From: Pseudonocardia sp. N23
GTDB lineage: Bacteria > Actinomycetota > Actinomycetes > Mycobacteriales > Pseudonocardiaceae
Length of the DNA stretch: 56,217 bases
Direction: 5' to 3'
Assembly: GCF_002583555.1 (NCBI RefSeq)
Contig: NZ_BEGX01000019.1
Location: 1-56,217, forward strand
The notes beneath the pieces were generated by a model. That model made no database searches. It was not told the origin of the DNA and worked only from the letters and a program-made list of their open reading frames with translations. Positions 16,301 through 24,441 of the stretch are shown in pieces; the first letter of the stretch is position 1, and the number at the start of each line of letters is the position of its first letter. The translations under genes and the position numbers were made by a program.

Positions 16301-16780
16301 ATGGACGATCTCGACGAGCTGTGGCGCGCCCTCGACCGCGTCGCCGCAGCCCCGGAGCTGCTCGTCGCCTGCGACTTCGACGGCGTACTGGCCCCCGACC
16401 TCGGCGACCCGGACGACGCCCGCGCCGAGCAGCTGTCCTCCGAGTCGCTCAACATCCTGCTCGCGCTGGCCCACACCACGGTCGCGGTCGTGTCGCGCCG
16501 CGACCCCGACGACGTCGCCCAGCTGATGCGCCTGTCCGGGACGAAGGGCGGCCTGCGCCACGTCATGCCGCAGGACGTCGGCACGTTGCGCGCCGACGCC
16601 GACGCCATGGTCCGGATCAGCGTCGACGAGGGGCCACGGCATCTCCGGGAGGGCGACGTCGCCGTCACCGTGATGAACGAGGACGGGTCGACGACGACGG
16701 CTTCCGGCTACCTGGTCGTGGACACCGAGAGCGTGTCGGAGGTGCTGGAGGAGCTCGCCCGCCTCCGCCGCGGGATCTGA
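16301..16780 (+). CDS. HAD-like protein (trehalose-phosphatase-type N-terminal motif)
   Basis: 159 residues. The motif LLVACDFDGVLAPDL (about residues 17-31) is the HAD motif I of trehalose-6-phosphate phosphatases (DFDGTLAP). TTVAVVSRRDPDDVAQL resembles motif II (SGR). The acidic motifs III and IV of a full phosphatase are not evident; the C-terminal half ends with LVVDTESVSEVLEELARL. At 159 residues it is much shorter than OtsB (about 250), so catalysis is doubtful. GGAAGGA precedes ATG 16301. It may be a stand-alone regulatory protein or a truncated gene. Confidence 0.65.
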   Translation: MDDLDELWRALDRVAAAPELLVACDFDGVLAPDLGDPDDARAEQLSSESLNILLALAHTTVAVVSRRDPDDVAQLMRLSGTKGGLRHVMPQDVGTLRADADAMVRISVDEGPRHLREGDVAVTVMNEDGSTTTASGYLVVDTESVSEVLEELARLRRGI

Positions 16781-16970
16781 GACGCCGCTACGTCGCGAAC
16801 CGCGCCGAGCCGGTCAGTGCAGCGTGTAGGTGGCGGTCATGGTGCGCTCCTCGGTCCGGTGGATCGGTTCGAGAGGTGAGGACTCCGGGCGGCGCCGGGA
16901 CTCACCGGCCTGCGCGCGAAACTTCCCGGACCCGGCTGTCCGGACGCGCCGGCTCGGGCAGGATGGGCGC

Positions 16971-17756
16971 GTGGCGGGCGCAGCGGGGCGGACGACGAGT
17001 CTGGCTCTCGAGCTGCCCGGGACCGGGCCCGACCCGATCCCCCTGGACACCGCGGTCGCCGCGGTCCTCGGCTACGCCCGCGGCTGCCGGCCCGCGTGGT
17101 TCCCGTTCGTCTGGCCGCAGGGCCGCTGGGTGGAGCTGCCCGCCTTCGGCTGGACGCGGTTCGACACCCTCGAGACCGGCCCGAACGGCGACGACGACGT
17201 CCTGCTCGGCGAGGGGCTGCACGGGAGGCTCGACCGGACCGGCTGGGCGGACGTCCGCGACGCCGTCGCCCGCGTCGCCGCCCCGGCCTCGGCGGCCGTC
17301 GCGCGCGCCCGCGGGTCGGCCCTGTGGGAGCTGGACGACGACGAGCTCTCCGTCCTCGGCGAGCCGGGCACCGTCGGCGCCGCCTTCCGCGACATCGACC
17401 AGGCCGGCGGCGCCCATCCGGCCCACGTGCGGGCGATCCTGCACCACCGCCACCCGGCGCTGATCCCGCACCTGACCCGGTCCACCCGCAGGGCCCTGCT
17501 GCCGCACTCCCACGAGGGGGACAGCGGCGTCGAGGCCGTCGTGCGGCGTGAGCTGCGGGCCAACGCGGAGGCGTTCGCCCAGCTGGAGCAGTCCGTCGCA
17601 GCGCTGGTGGGCGACGCCCGGCCGACCCGGCTGCGACTGCACGACATCCTGCTCTGGCTGGCATCGACGCTGCGCCTGACCCACGCGGTCACCCTCGGTA
17701 CCGCGACCCCGGAATGGCGTGCCCACCTCGAGGCGGACGGCCGGCCCGACGCCTAG
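16971..17756 (+). CDS. DUF6308-type protein of unknown function
   Basis: 261 residues from GTG 16971. No membrane segment or signal peptide. Notable blocks are WFPFVWPQGRWVELPAFGWTRFDT, LWELDDDELSVLG, HPAHVRAILHHRHPALIPHLTRSTRRALLPH. This layout (arginine-rich mid-section and conserved HRHP/LIPHLT) is that of DUF6308 proteins from actinobacteria. Their role is not known to me. It stands alone between a HAD-like gene and a DNA glycosylase. Confidence 0.5.
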   Translation: MAGAAGRTTSLALELPGTGPDPIPLDTAVAAVLGYARGCRPAWFPFVWPQGRWVELPAFGWTRFDTLETGPNGDDDVLLGEGLHGRLDRTGWADVRDAVARVAAPASAAVARARGSALWELDDDELSVLGEPGTVGAAFRDIDQAGGAHPAHVRAILHHRHPALIPHLTRSTRRALLPHSHEGDSGVEAVVRRELRANAEAFAQLEQSVAALVGDARPTRLRLHDILLWLASTLRLTHAVTLGTATPEWRAHLEADGRPDA

Positions 17757-17876
17757 GAGGACCGGCAGCGCTCACAACCGGGACGCATGTCGAGCTCGGC
17801 AGTTGCCGGGAGAGTTCCTGTGTTGTCACCTGTGCCCGCAGTGATCGACGTCGTCGCCCCGGAGCGGAGAGTGCGC

Positions 17877-18683
17877 ATGCCCGAGCTGCCCGAGGTGGAG
17901 TCGGCGCGGGCGGTCGTCGAACGGTCGGCCCTGGGCCGTCGCATCGCCGACGTCGACGACTCCGACTCCTACGTGTGCCGGCCGCACCCGCCGGGAGAGC
18001 TGCGCGCCGCGCTCACCGGCTCGACCCTCACCGCCGCACACCGCCGGGGCAAGTCGATGTGGTGCGACCTCGGCTCCGGCGACGTCATCGGTATGCACCT
18101 GGGCATGTCGGGCAAGATCGTCGTCGCCGACGTGGACGGGACCGAGGTCGACGGCGGCGACGACTGGGAGTTCGGGCGGCAGGCGGGGGACTACCGGTTC
18201 TCGCGCTTCTCGCTGACCTTCGCCGACGGCGGAACCCTGTACCTGATCGACCCGCGACGGCTGGGCCGGATCCGGCTCGACCCACCTGTCGACGAGCTGG
18301 GACCCGACGCCGCCGGCGTCTCCGAGGAGCAGTTCCTGTCGGTGGTCCGCGCCGGCCGGACGCCGGTCAAGGCTCGGCTGCTCGACCAGCACGCCGTCGC
18401 CGGCATCGGCAACCTGCTGGCCGACGAGATCCTCTGGCGGGCCCGGCTGAACCCGGCCCGCCCGGTCGGGTCGCTGCTCGGCGAGGACCGGCACCGGCTG
18501 TTCGAGGCCGTCGGATCCGCCGTCGACGAGGCATTGCGCAAGGGTGGGGTCCACACGCTGCCTCTCGTCCCACATCGGCACCGCGGCGGCCGGTGCCCCC
18601 GCGACGGGATCCTCCTGTCGACCTCGACGGTCGGCGGACGCACCTCGTACTGGTGCCCTGCCCACCAGCCGCGGGTGCCGTAG
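17877..18683 (+). CDS. Fpg/Nei-family DNA glycosylase
   Basis: 268 residues from ATG 17877 with GGAGA upstream; the mature N-terminus PELPEVES supplies the catalytic Pro and Glu. The family lysine lies in HRRGKSMWCDLG (beta-hairpin Lys). MHLGMSGKI and the H2TH motif VKARLLDQHAVAGIGNLLADEILWRA follow. The C-terminal zinc finger is altered: RCPRDG...YWCPAHQ, giving C-x2-D and C-x2-H where CxxC pairs are usual. It excises oxidised bases and cleaves at the lesion (bifunctional). An earlier in-frame start would break the obligatory N-terminal proline. Confidence 0.85.
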   Translation: MPELPEVESARAVVERSALGRRIADVDDSDSYVCRPHPPGELRAALTGSTLTAAHRRGKSMWCDLGSGDVIGMHLGMSGKIVVADVDGTEVDGGDDWEFGRQAGDYRFSRFSLTFADGGTLYLIDPRRLGRIRLDPPVDELGPDAAGVSEEQFLSVVRAGRTPVKARLLDQHAVAGIGNLLADEILWRARLNPARPVGSLLGEDRHRLFEAVGSAVDEALRKGGVHTLPLVPHRHRGGRCPRDGILLSTSTVGGRTSYWCPAHQPRVP

Positions 18684-18802
18684 CGCCGGGCGGGACCCCG
18701 CGGCGTCGCCGTTGCCGGACCGGGCGCCCGCGCACCAGGTGGGTTCGTGCCGATCGTCGTCGATCGACGGCCATCATCCGACCCTGCCCCTTCCGGCCCC
18801 GC

Positions 18803-19147
18803 TCAGCCGAACGTCGGGACCACGACGTGGGTCGGTTCCACGAGGAACGCCTCGCGGGCCTCACCGCGGGGGCAGGGCCCGCCGGTGTACTTGGCGAAGG
18901 TGCGGTCGACGATCGCCCAGCCGGCGTCACCGTCGACGCGGGCGACGACACGGCCGCGGACGAGCGCGCTGCGCGTCAGGTTCTCCCGGTCGGTCACGGA
19001 GGTCGCGATGCGGTCGTCGGCGTCGAGGTTGCGGCCCTTGCGGGAGGCCGGTGAGGTGAAGAACGCGAGACGGTCGCCCTCGACGTCGATCATCACCGGG
19101 ACGGAGTGCGGTCCGCCGTCGGGCAGCAGGGTGGTCGTGATAGCCGG
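18803..19147 (-). pseudogene. PPOX-class (pyridoxamine-oxidase fold) protein, N-terminus lost
   Basis: The minus strand encodes LLPDGGPHSVPVMIDVEGDRLAFFTSPASRKGRNLDAD...YTGGPCPRGE, the split-barrel flavin/F420-binding core of small PPOX proteins. The usual first 20 residues or so (start to FATLAT) are missing. In their place the sequence runs directly into an AraC-type regulator in another frame at about 19140. An in-frame ATG at 19207 gives a 134-residue frame, but its leader is out-of-frame AraC DNA. It looks like a deletion product. Confidence 0.6.
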
Positions 19148-19544
19148 CCTCGACGGCCCACCGGGCGAGATCGACGGCGCCCTGCGTGGCGATCGGCGCC
19201 CGGACACCGGCGAGGAAGCGCTGCAGCCGCAGGGTCCGCTGCAGCTCCTTGGGGCCGACTCCGACCGCGGCCCGGACCCGGCGCCGCAGCTGGCGCTCGG
19301 AGATCGACAGCAGCTCGGGCAGCGCGGCCGGTCCGCCGCTCCGCCACGGCATGAGGTTCCGGACGGCCTCGTCCACGAGCGGGTCCGGCTCGCCGGCCGC
19401 CTCGGCGACGAACGAGTCGAGCCGGTCGAGCGCGGCCCGTGGGGTGGCGGCGGCGCCGAGGGCGTCGGTCAGCCGGGCCACGTCGCGCCACAGGTCGGTG
19501 CCCGCGACGTCCCGGCCCGTCCGAGATCGTGGAGACGGCCGCAT
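19140..19544 (-). pseudogene. AraC-family regulator fragment
   Basis: Reads DLWRDVARLTDALGAAATPR, EAVRNLMPWRSGG, LLSISERQLRRRVRAAVGVGPKELQRTLRLQRFLAG, DLARWAVEAGYHD. This is the inter-domain linker and most of the HTH_18 DNA-binding domain. The N-terminal DUF6597-like sensor part is absent. The second helix-turn-helix breaks off at GYHD, where PPOX sequence begins. Both ends are truncated, so no working regulator remains. Confidence 0.65.
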
Positions 19545-19587
19545 GGACCGCGTTGACGAATCCGCGTCCTGCGGAGAGCCTGCGGGG

Positions 19588-20559
19588 ATGAACCCGACGT
19601 CATCATCCGAACCGCTGCGGTTCGACGATCGAGTGGCCGTCGTGACCGGCGCCGGGCGAGGGCTCGGGCGCGCCTACGCGCTCGCGCTGGCCGCGCGCGG
19701 CGCCCGGGTCGTGGTCAACGACCTGGGCGGCAGTCTGTTCGGTGACGGCACCGACGCCGCACCGGCGGCCGCGGTCGCATCCGAGATCACGGCGGCCGGC
19801 GGCGCGGCGCTGGCCGACGACTCCGACGTGGTGTCGGAGGAGGGCGCGGCGTCGATCGTCACCACGGCCGTCGAGGCGTGGGGGCGCGTCGACATCGTCG
19901 TGAACAACGCCGGGATCCTCGTCCCGGGCGCGCTGCCCGAGCTCACGGCCGCCGACCTGCGGCGCCACCTCGACGTGCACGTCGTCGGCGCCTTCAACGT
20001 CACCCGGGCGGCATGGCCCCACCTGGTCGCACAGGGGTACGGCCGCGTCGTGCTGACGACGTCGGTCGGCATGTTCGGCGGCGAGCACCTGATCTCCTAC
20101 GCCACCGCGAAGGGAGCCTGCGTGTCGCTGGGCCGCTCGCTGGCGGACGCGGGCCGGACCCGCGGCGTCCTGGTCAACATGATCGCGCCGGCCGCCGACA
20201 CGAGGATGGTGACCGATCCGCTGTTCCGCCGGCAGTCGGGGCTGCCGCCCCTGGCGCCGGACCACGTGCCGGACCCGACGCGGGATCCCGAACGGGCAAC
20301 GCCGATGCTGCTGGCGCTGGCGCACGAGTCCTGCCCCTGCACGGGCGAGACCCTCAGCGCCGGGCTCGGCCGGTTCGCGCGCGTCGTCTGGGCGGAGACG
20401 GCCGGCGTCGTCGCGACCGACCTCGGGCCCGAGGATCTCCTCACCCGCTGGGACGAGGTCGTCGACCCCGCCTCTCCCGTCTTCCCCGCGTCGACCAGCG
20501 ACGCGGTCCGGGCGCGCGAGGCACGCATCGCCACCGCGCTCTCCGACCGTACGGGCTGA
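19588..20559 (+). CDS. Short-chain dehydrogenase/reductase (3-hydroxyacyl-CoA dehydrogenase-like)
   Basis: 323 residues. The cofactor motif TGAGRGLGRAYALALAARGA, followed by VVVNDLGGSLFGDG, is typical of the multifunctional-enzyme-2/FabG-like branch that prefers NAD(H). The NNAG motif and active site (TTSVGMFGG...SYATAKGA, catalytic Ser/Tyr/Lys) are intact. A C-terminal extension of about 70 residues (SCPCTGETLSAGLGRFARVVW) is typical of the hydroxyacyl-CoA group. ATG 19588 lies 21 residues before the Rossmann start. The substrate is probably an acyl-CoA or steroid-like alcohol. Confidence 0.8.
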   Translation: MNPTSSSEPLRFDDRVAVVTGAGRGLGRAYALALAARGARVVVNDLGGSLFGDGTDAAPAAAVASEITAAGGAALADDSDVVSEEGAASIVTTAVEAWGRVDIVVNNAGILVPGALPELTAADLRRHLDVHVVGAFNVTRAAWPHLVAQGYGRVVLTTSVGMFGGEHLISYATAKGACVSLGRSLADAGRTRGVLVNMIAPAADTRMVTDPLFRRQSGLPPLAPDHVPDPTRDPERATPMLLALAHESCPCTGETLSAGLGRFARVVWAETAGVVATDLGPEDLLTRWDEVVDPASPVFPASTSDAVRAREARIATALSDRTG

Positions 20560-20622
20560 GCCCGGGAGGAACGGTGCCGACGGGACCGGCCGGTGTGGTC
20601 CGGCCGATCCCGTGGGCGACGG

Positions 20623-20712
20623 TCAGTGCCCGTGACCGTGCCCGTGCCCGTGGTCGTCCGCGTGCTCGTCGTCGTGGGAGAGCAGCGCCCGCTCCTCGGT
20701 GGTGCCCTGAGG
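20623..20712 (-). pseudogene. C-terminal remnant resembling the nitrile hydratase activator tail
   Basis: The minus strand ends GTTEERALLSHDDEHADDHG followed by three more HG/GH repeats and a stop at 20623. The intact activator at 30626-30997 ends RTDEEKRLLAHEDEHADGRG plus HGHGH. The shared pattern T-x-E-E-x-x-L-L-x-H-x-D-E-H-A-D and the His run are too specific for chance in my view. No upstream activator domain is found, so this is a fossil of a second activator-like gene, or of another metallochaperone with the same tail. Confidence 0.45.
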
Positions 20713-20870
20713 AGCCCCGTCGACGACGTCGTCACCTCCGGCACGTTCTCCCTCGACGGAGGCGTCCTGGACGTCGAGGGACAACGTGTGGATCGTCGGG
20801 ACATCGTGCCCGGCCGGCGCAGGGCCGTGGATCGGACGGCGGGCGCACCCTCCGTACCGGAGCCGGAGAC

Positions 20871-22082
20871 CTACTGCGTGGCCGCCGAGGTGATCGACGG
20901 TCCGGAGTCCGGCACCCCCGCGTAGTCGGGAAGCTCCACGCCGTTGATCGCGCGCTGCACCAGCGCCATGAGCGCCTCCATGTCCGGCTCCGGGGGCGAG
21001 CCCGCGTCCGGAGCGGGAGCCTCGAGGCTGGTCACGTGCATCCTGCCGATCTCCTGGTTGGCTTCGACGAACGGACGCATCAGCTCCTCGTAGGCCGCGA
21101 AGCCGGCCTCCGGGTCCCAGTCGGCGGCAGCCAGCTCCCCGGCCAGCAGGTACGCACCGACCAGGGCCAGTCCGGTCCCACCCCCGGACATCGGCGACGA
21201 GCTGTACGCCGCGTCCCCGAGCAGCCCCACCCGCCCGCTGGACCATCGGTCCATCACGACCTGCGCGACCTGGTCGAGGTAGAAGTCCGGGGTGTCGTCG
21301 AGGTGGTCGAGGATGCGCTGGGTCTGCCATCCGAAGCCGGCCATCCGCTCACGCAGGACGCGCTTCTGGGCCTCGACGTCGCGGTGGTCGACGTCGAAGT
21401 CGGCCGCGGGGAACGAGAGCATCGCGATCGCCCTGGTGGCGTCCTTGACGGGCCGCAGACCGGCCGAACGCCCGGAGTCCTGGTAGTCGATCAGCCAGCG
21501 GTCGAGCCCGAACTCGTTGGGCACGGTGTAGAAGGCCAGCACCAGCCCGAGGTGGCGGATGAACTGCTCACGCGGGCCGAACACCATCGACCGCACCGAC
21601 GAGTGCAGCCCGTCCGCCCCGATCACCAGGTCGAAGCGCCGCTTCTCACCGCCCGCGAACGTCACGTCGACCACGTCGCCGTCCTGGGTGAGCTCGGCGA
21701 TCCGGTCGCCGAAGAGGTACTCGACGCCGTCCTTCGTGTCGTCGTAGAGCACCTGCGCCAGGTCCCCGCGCAGGATCTCGATCTCCGAGATGTACCCGTC
21801 GCCGCCGTCGTCGTCGGCGCGGTAGGTCTCCAGGACGTTCCCGTCGACGTCCACCGTGTAGGCGCCCGCGGTGTCGGTGCAGGCTGCGCGTACCGCCGCG
21901 TCCAGCCCCATCCGCTTGATGATCTCCTTGGACACGCCGCGCGCGTCCACCGCCTGCCCGCCGGGGCGCAGCCCGGGAGTCCGCTCGACCACGGTCACCT
22001 CGGCGCCCCGCCGCCGCAGCCAGTGGGCCAGCGCCGGACCCGCGATGCCGGCTCCCGCCACCAAGACCTCGATACCGCTCAC
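20871..22082 (-). CDS. FAD-dependent aromatic/polyketide monooxygenase
   Basis: 403 residues from GTG 22082, with GGAGGAGG six bases upstream. Group A flavoprotein hydroxylase: dinucleotide motif VLVAGAGIAGPALAHWLRRRG, GGQAVDARGVSKEIIKRMGL, DG motif LVIGADGLHSSVR, and GD motif RVGLLGDAAYSSSPMSGGGT. It uses NAD(P)H and O2 to hydroxylate aromatic or polycyclic compounds; TetX-like members inactivate tetracyclines. It stands between two decayed regions and has no obvious partner. Confidence 0.85.
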   Translation of the reverse strand: MSGIEVLVAGAGIAGPALAHWLRRRGAEVTVVERTPGLRPGGQAVDARGVSKEIIKRMGLDAAVRAACTDTAGAYTVDVDGNVLETYRADDDGGDGYISEIEILRGDLAQVLYDDTKDGVEYLFGDRIAELTQDGDVVDVTFAGGEKRRFDLVIGADGLHSSVRSMVFGPREQFIRHLGLVLAFYTVPNEFGLDRWLIDYQDSGRSAGLRPVKDATRAIAMLSFPAADFDVDHRDVEAQKRVLRERMAGFGWQTQRILDHLDDTPDFYLDQVAQVVMDRWSSGRVGLLGDAAYSSSPMSGGGTGLALVGAYLLAGELAAADWDPEAGFAAYEELMRPFVEANQEIGRMHVTSLEAPAPDAGSPPEPDMEALMALVQRAINGVELPDYAGVPDSGPSITSAATQ

Positions 22083-22352
22083 CGGTGCCTCCTCCGTCTG
22101 CTCGTCGAAGGGAAGACACCGACGGCTCCCGAAACTAATCGGCCTCCGGGTCCATCGCCCGCACGCCCCGCCGCCGACGCCGACGACCTCCGCTTCGTCC
22201 ACGGGACGAACATGTTCGCGTCCGCATGACCAACGCGTTCCTGCGGCTGCTGCACCGGGCTTCGAGCGGTGGCTGTACGCCTCCCACGACCTCGTCGAGG
22301 GCGACGACCTCGCACCGTCCTGTCAGCCCTGACCACGCACGGGGAGCACCGG

Positions 22353-22828
22353 TCAGGTCGGTCGCCGATCGCGGTCGCCGAGACCGTCGAACAGCATGGC
22401 GGTGTAGGTCTCGACCACTTCGTCGGTGTCCGCGTCCTCCTCGCCCCGGATCCAGCTGCTGACGCCGTTGAGCATGTCGAGCAGGCCGAGTGCGGCCGGC
22501 GAGGGGTTCAGCTCGCGGAACTCGCCGCCACGCATGCCCGCGGCGAGGACGTCGCGGACCCGGCGGTTGTAGAAGTGCAGGTAGCCGTCGATCTCAGCGC
22601 GGTGGTCGGGGGTGAGCGACGACCGCTCGTGCAGCCCCACCAGGAACTCGACGCGCCGGCGCAGCAGGTGCCGGATGTGCGCCCCGACGAGCGCGGTGAG
22701 CCGTTCGGCGGTGCCCTCCCCGCGGCGTCGAGCAGGGGGAGGTTCTCCTCGACGGGCTCCCGCGTCACCGACGGGCAGACCTCGTAGAGGATCTCCTCCT
22801 TCGAGGAGAAGTGGTGGTAGAAGGCCTA
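22353..22828 (-). pseudogene. TetR-family regulator, N-terminus deleted and frameshifted
   Basis: The minus strand begins abruptly at AFYHHFSSKEEILYEVCPSV (recognition helix end). It then shifts frame near 22720 to AERLTALVGAHIRHLLRRRV...LHERSSLTPDHRAEIDGYLHFYNRRVRDVLAAGMRGGEFREL, a KstR2/FadR-like TetR ligand domain ending in DVVETYTAMLFDGL. The helix-turn-helix is missing, cut off exactly where nitroreductase sequence starts on the other strand. Confidence 0.65.
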
Positions 22829-22972
22829 CCTCGCCGCCGTCGGGGAGGGCACCGTCAACGTCGGGGCGCTGCCGAAGACCGCCCAGGACGCCGACAACTT
22901 CGCCGAGCACCTCGCCCAGGTCCCCGCGATCGTCGTCGCGTGCGCGGAGATCGACGGCCTGCACCCCAGCAC
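22825..22972 (+). pseudogene. Nitroreductase-family internal fragment
   Basis: About 48 residues: AYLAAVGEGTVNVGALPKTA, QDADNFAEHLAQVPAIVVAC, AEIDGLHP. This is the mid-section of FMN nitroreductases of the actinobacterial type. It starts at the TetR break and runs into acyl-CoA synthetase sequence at about 22983. It has neither start nor end and is a deletion scar. Confidence 0.55.
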
Positions 22973-22982
22973 GCCCGCACGC

Positions 22983-24430
22983 AGCCGCGCAGGCCCGCGA
23001 TCATCGCCTACGACCCCGCGGGCAACCGGACCGAGACCACCTACAGCGACCTCGACGAGCGCGCGAACCGCTTCGCGGCGCTGTTCGCCTCCCGCGGGAT
23101 CGGCCGCGGCGGGCGGATCGCCTCGATGGCGCGCAACGGGGTCGACGTCGTCGCGGCCTACTACGGCGCCCTCAAGATCGGCGCGGCGTTCACCGGGGTC
23201 AACCCGCTCTACCGCGAGGCCGAGGTCACCACCGGCTCCGGCACAGCGGGGCGGCACTCGTCCTGGCCGAGGACGTCTTCGCCGCCGTCGCCGAGCCTGC
23301 GGGCGTCGACCCGCTGACCTACGGCCCCGACCTCGACGAGCTGCTGGCCGGGCAGCCCAGCGCGGAGCCCGACGTCGAGCTCGACGAGAACGATGTCGCG
23401 CTGATCGTCTACACCTCCGGGACCGAGGCGGAGCCGAAGGGCGTGCTGATCCCGCACCGCAACTACCTGGCCTCGACGGCGCCGGCGTGAGGCTGGGGTC
23501 TGCAGACCGGACCGGCCGACACCTGGCTGTTCGTGATGCCGTTCCACACGATCGCGGGGCTGGGCTCGATGACCAGCCTGACGCTGATGGGCGCCACCCT
23601 CGTCCCTGCCCGCCACCGCCGACCCCGCCACGGCCCTGCGGATCATCGGGGGCGAGGGCGTCACCGTGATCGCCCAGACCCCTACCTTCTACATCACGCT
23701 GTCCACACAGGACTCCTTCGGCCCGGACACCGTCGGCCGGGTGCGGCGCTGCATGACCTACGGCGGCCAGATCCCGCCACACGTCATCGACGCGTGGGCC
23801 CCCGCCGCACCCGAGGTCATGTGGGGCACCTACTGGGGACAGTCCGAGCTCTCCCAGCTCGGGACCGTCGGCTTCCTCAAGACCCTCGCGGACGTCCCCG
23901 GTGCCGATCCCACCTGGATCGGGAAGCCCGTGACCCACCTGGAGATCCGTGTCGTCGACGCCGAGGACGACGACGCCGAGATCGGCGAGCTGATCTGCCG
24001 CACCCCGTCGGCCATGCTGGGCTACCTCGACGACCCCGAGCGCACCGCGGCCGTCTTCCGCGACGGGTGGGTCCGCACCGGCGACATCGTCCGCGTCGAC
24101 GCCGAGGGCAACCTGTTCTTCCACGACCGGCTCAAGGACATGATCAAGTCCGGCGGGATGAACGTGTCGAGCCAGGAGGTCGAGTGGGTCGTCCACACCC
24201 ATCCCGCGGTCGAGCGCGCCGCGGTCGTCGGGCTGCCGGACCCGTACCGGTCCGAGGCCGTCACGGCGTTCATCGTGCTCCGCGCGGGCCACGCGCTCAC
24301 CCAGGACGAGCTGATCGAGCACTGCCGCATGGAGCTGGCGAGCTACAAGGTCCCGAAGGCGGTCCACCTCGTCGACGAGCTCCCCGTCGACCCTCAGGGA
24401 AAGATCCTCAAGCACCGTCGCCGCACCCTG
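22983..24430 (+). pseudogene. Acyl-CoA synthetase (AMP-binding) pseudogene
   Basis: Family blocks appear in successive frames: RPAIIAYDPAGNRTETTYSD, ALKIGAAFTGVNPLYREAEV, LALIVYTSGTEAEPKGV-like YTSGTEAEPKGVLIPHRNYL, then a TGA at 23488. Next come TWLFVMPFHTIAGLGSMTSL, MTYGGQIPPHVIDAW, GYLDDPERTAAVFRDGWVRTGD, FFHDRLKDMIKSGGMNVSSQ, and the end QGKILKHRR. The N-terminal 20 residues or so are missing, part of the loop near 23235 is deleted, and at least two frameshifts and one nonsense codon interrupt it. The intact C-terminal half (from 23666) could be mistaken for a gene. Confidence 0.75.
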
Positions 24431-24441
24431 AGCGCCGGCTG

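Noticed and set aside
16814..16840. Eight-codon minus-strand frame MTATYTLH with a good ribosome site
   Set aside because: Too short to support as a gene; no leader-peptide context or terminator downstream.
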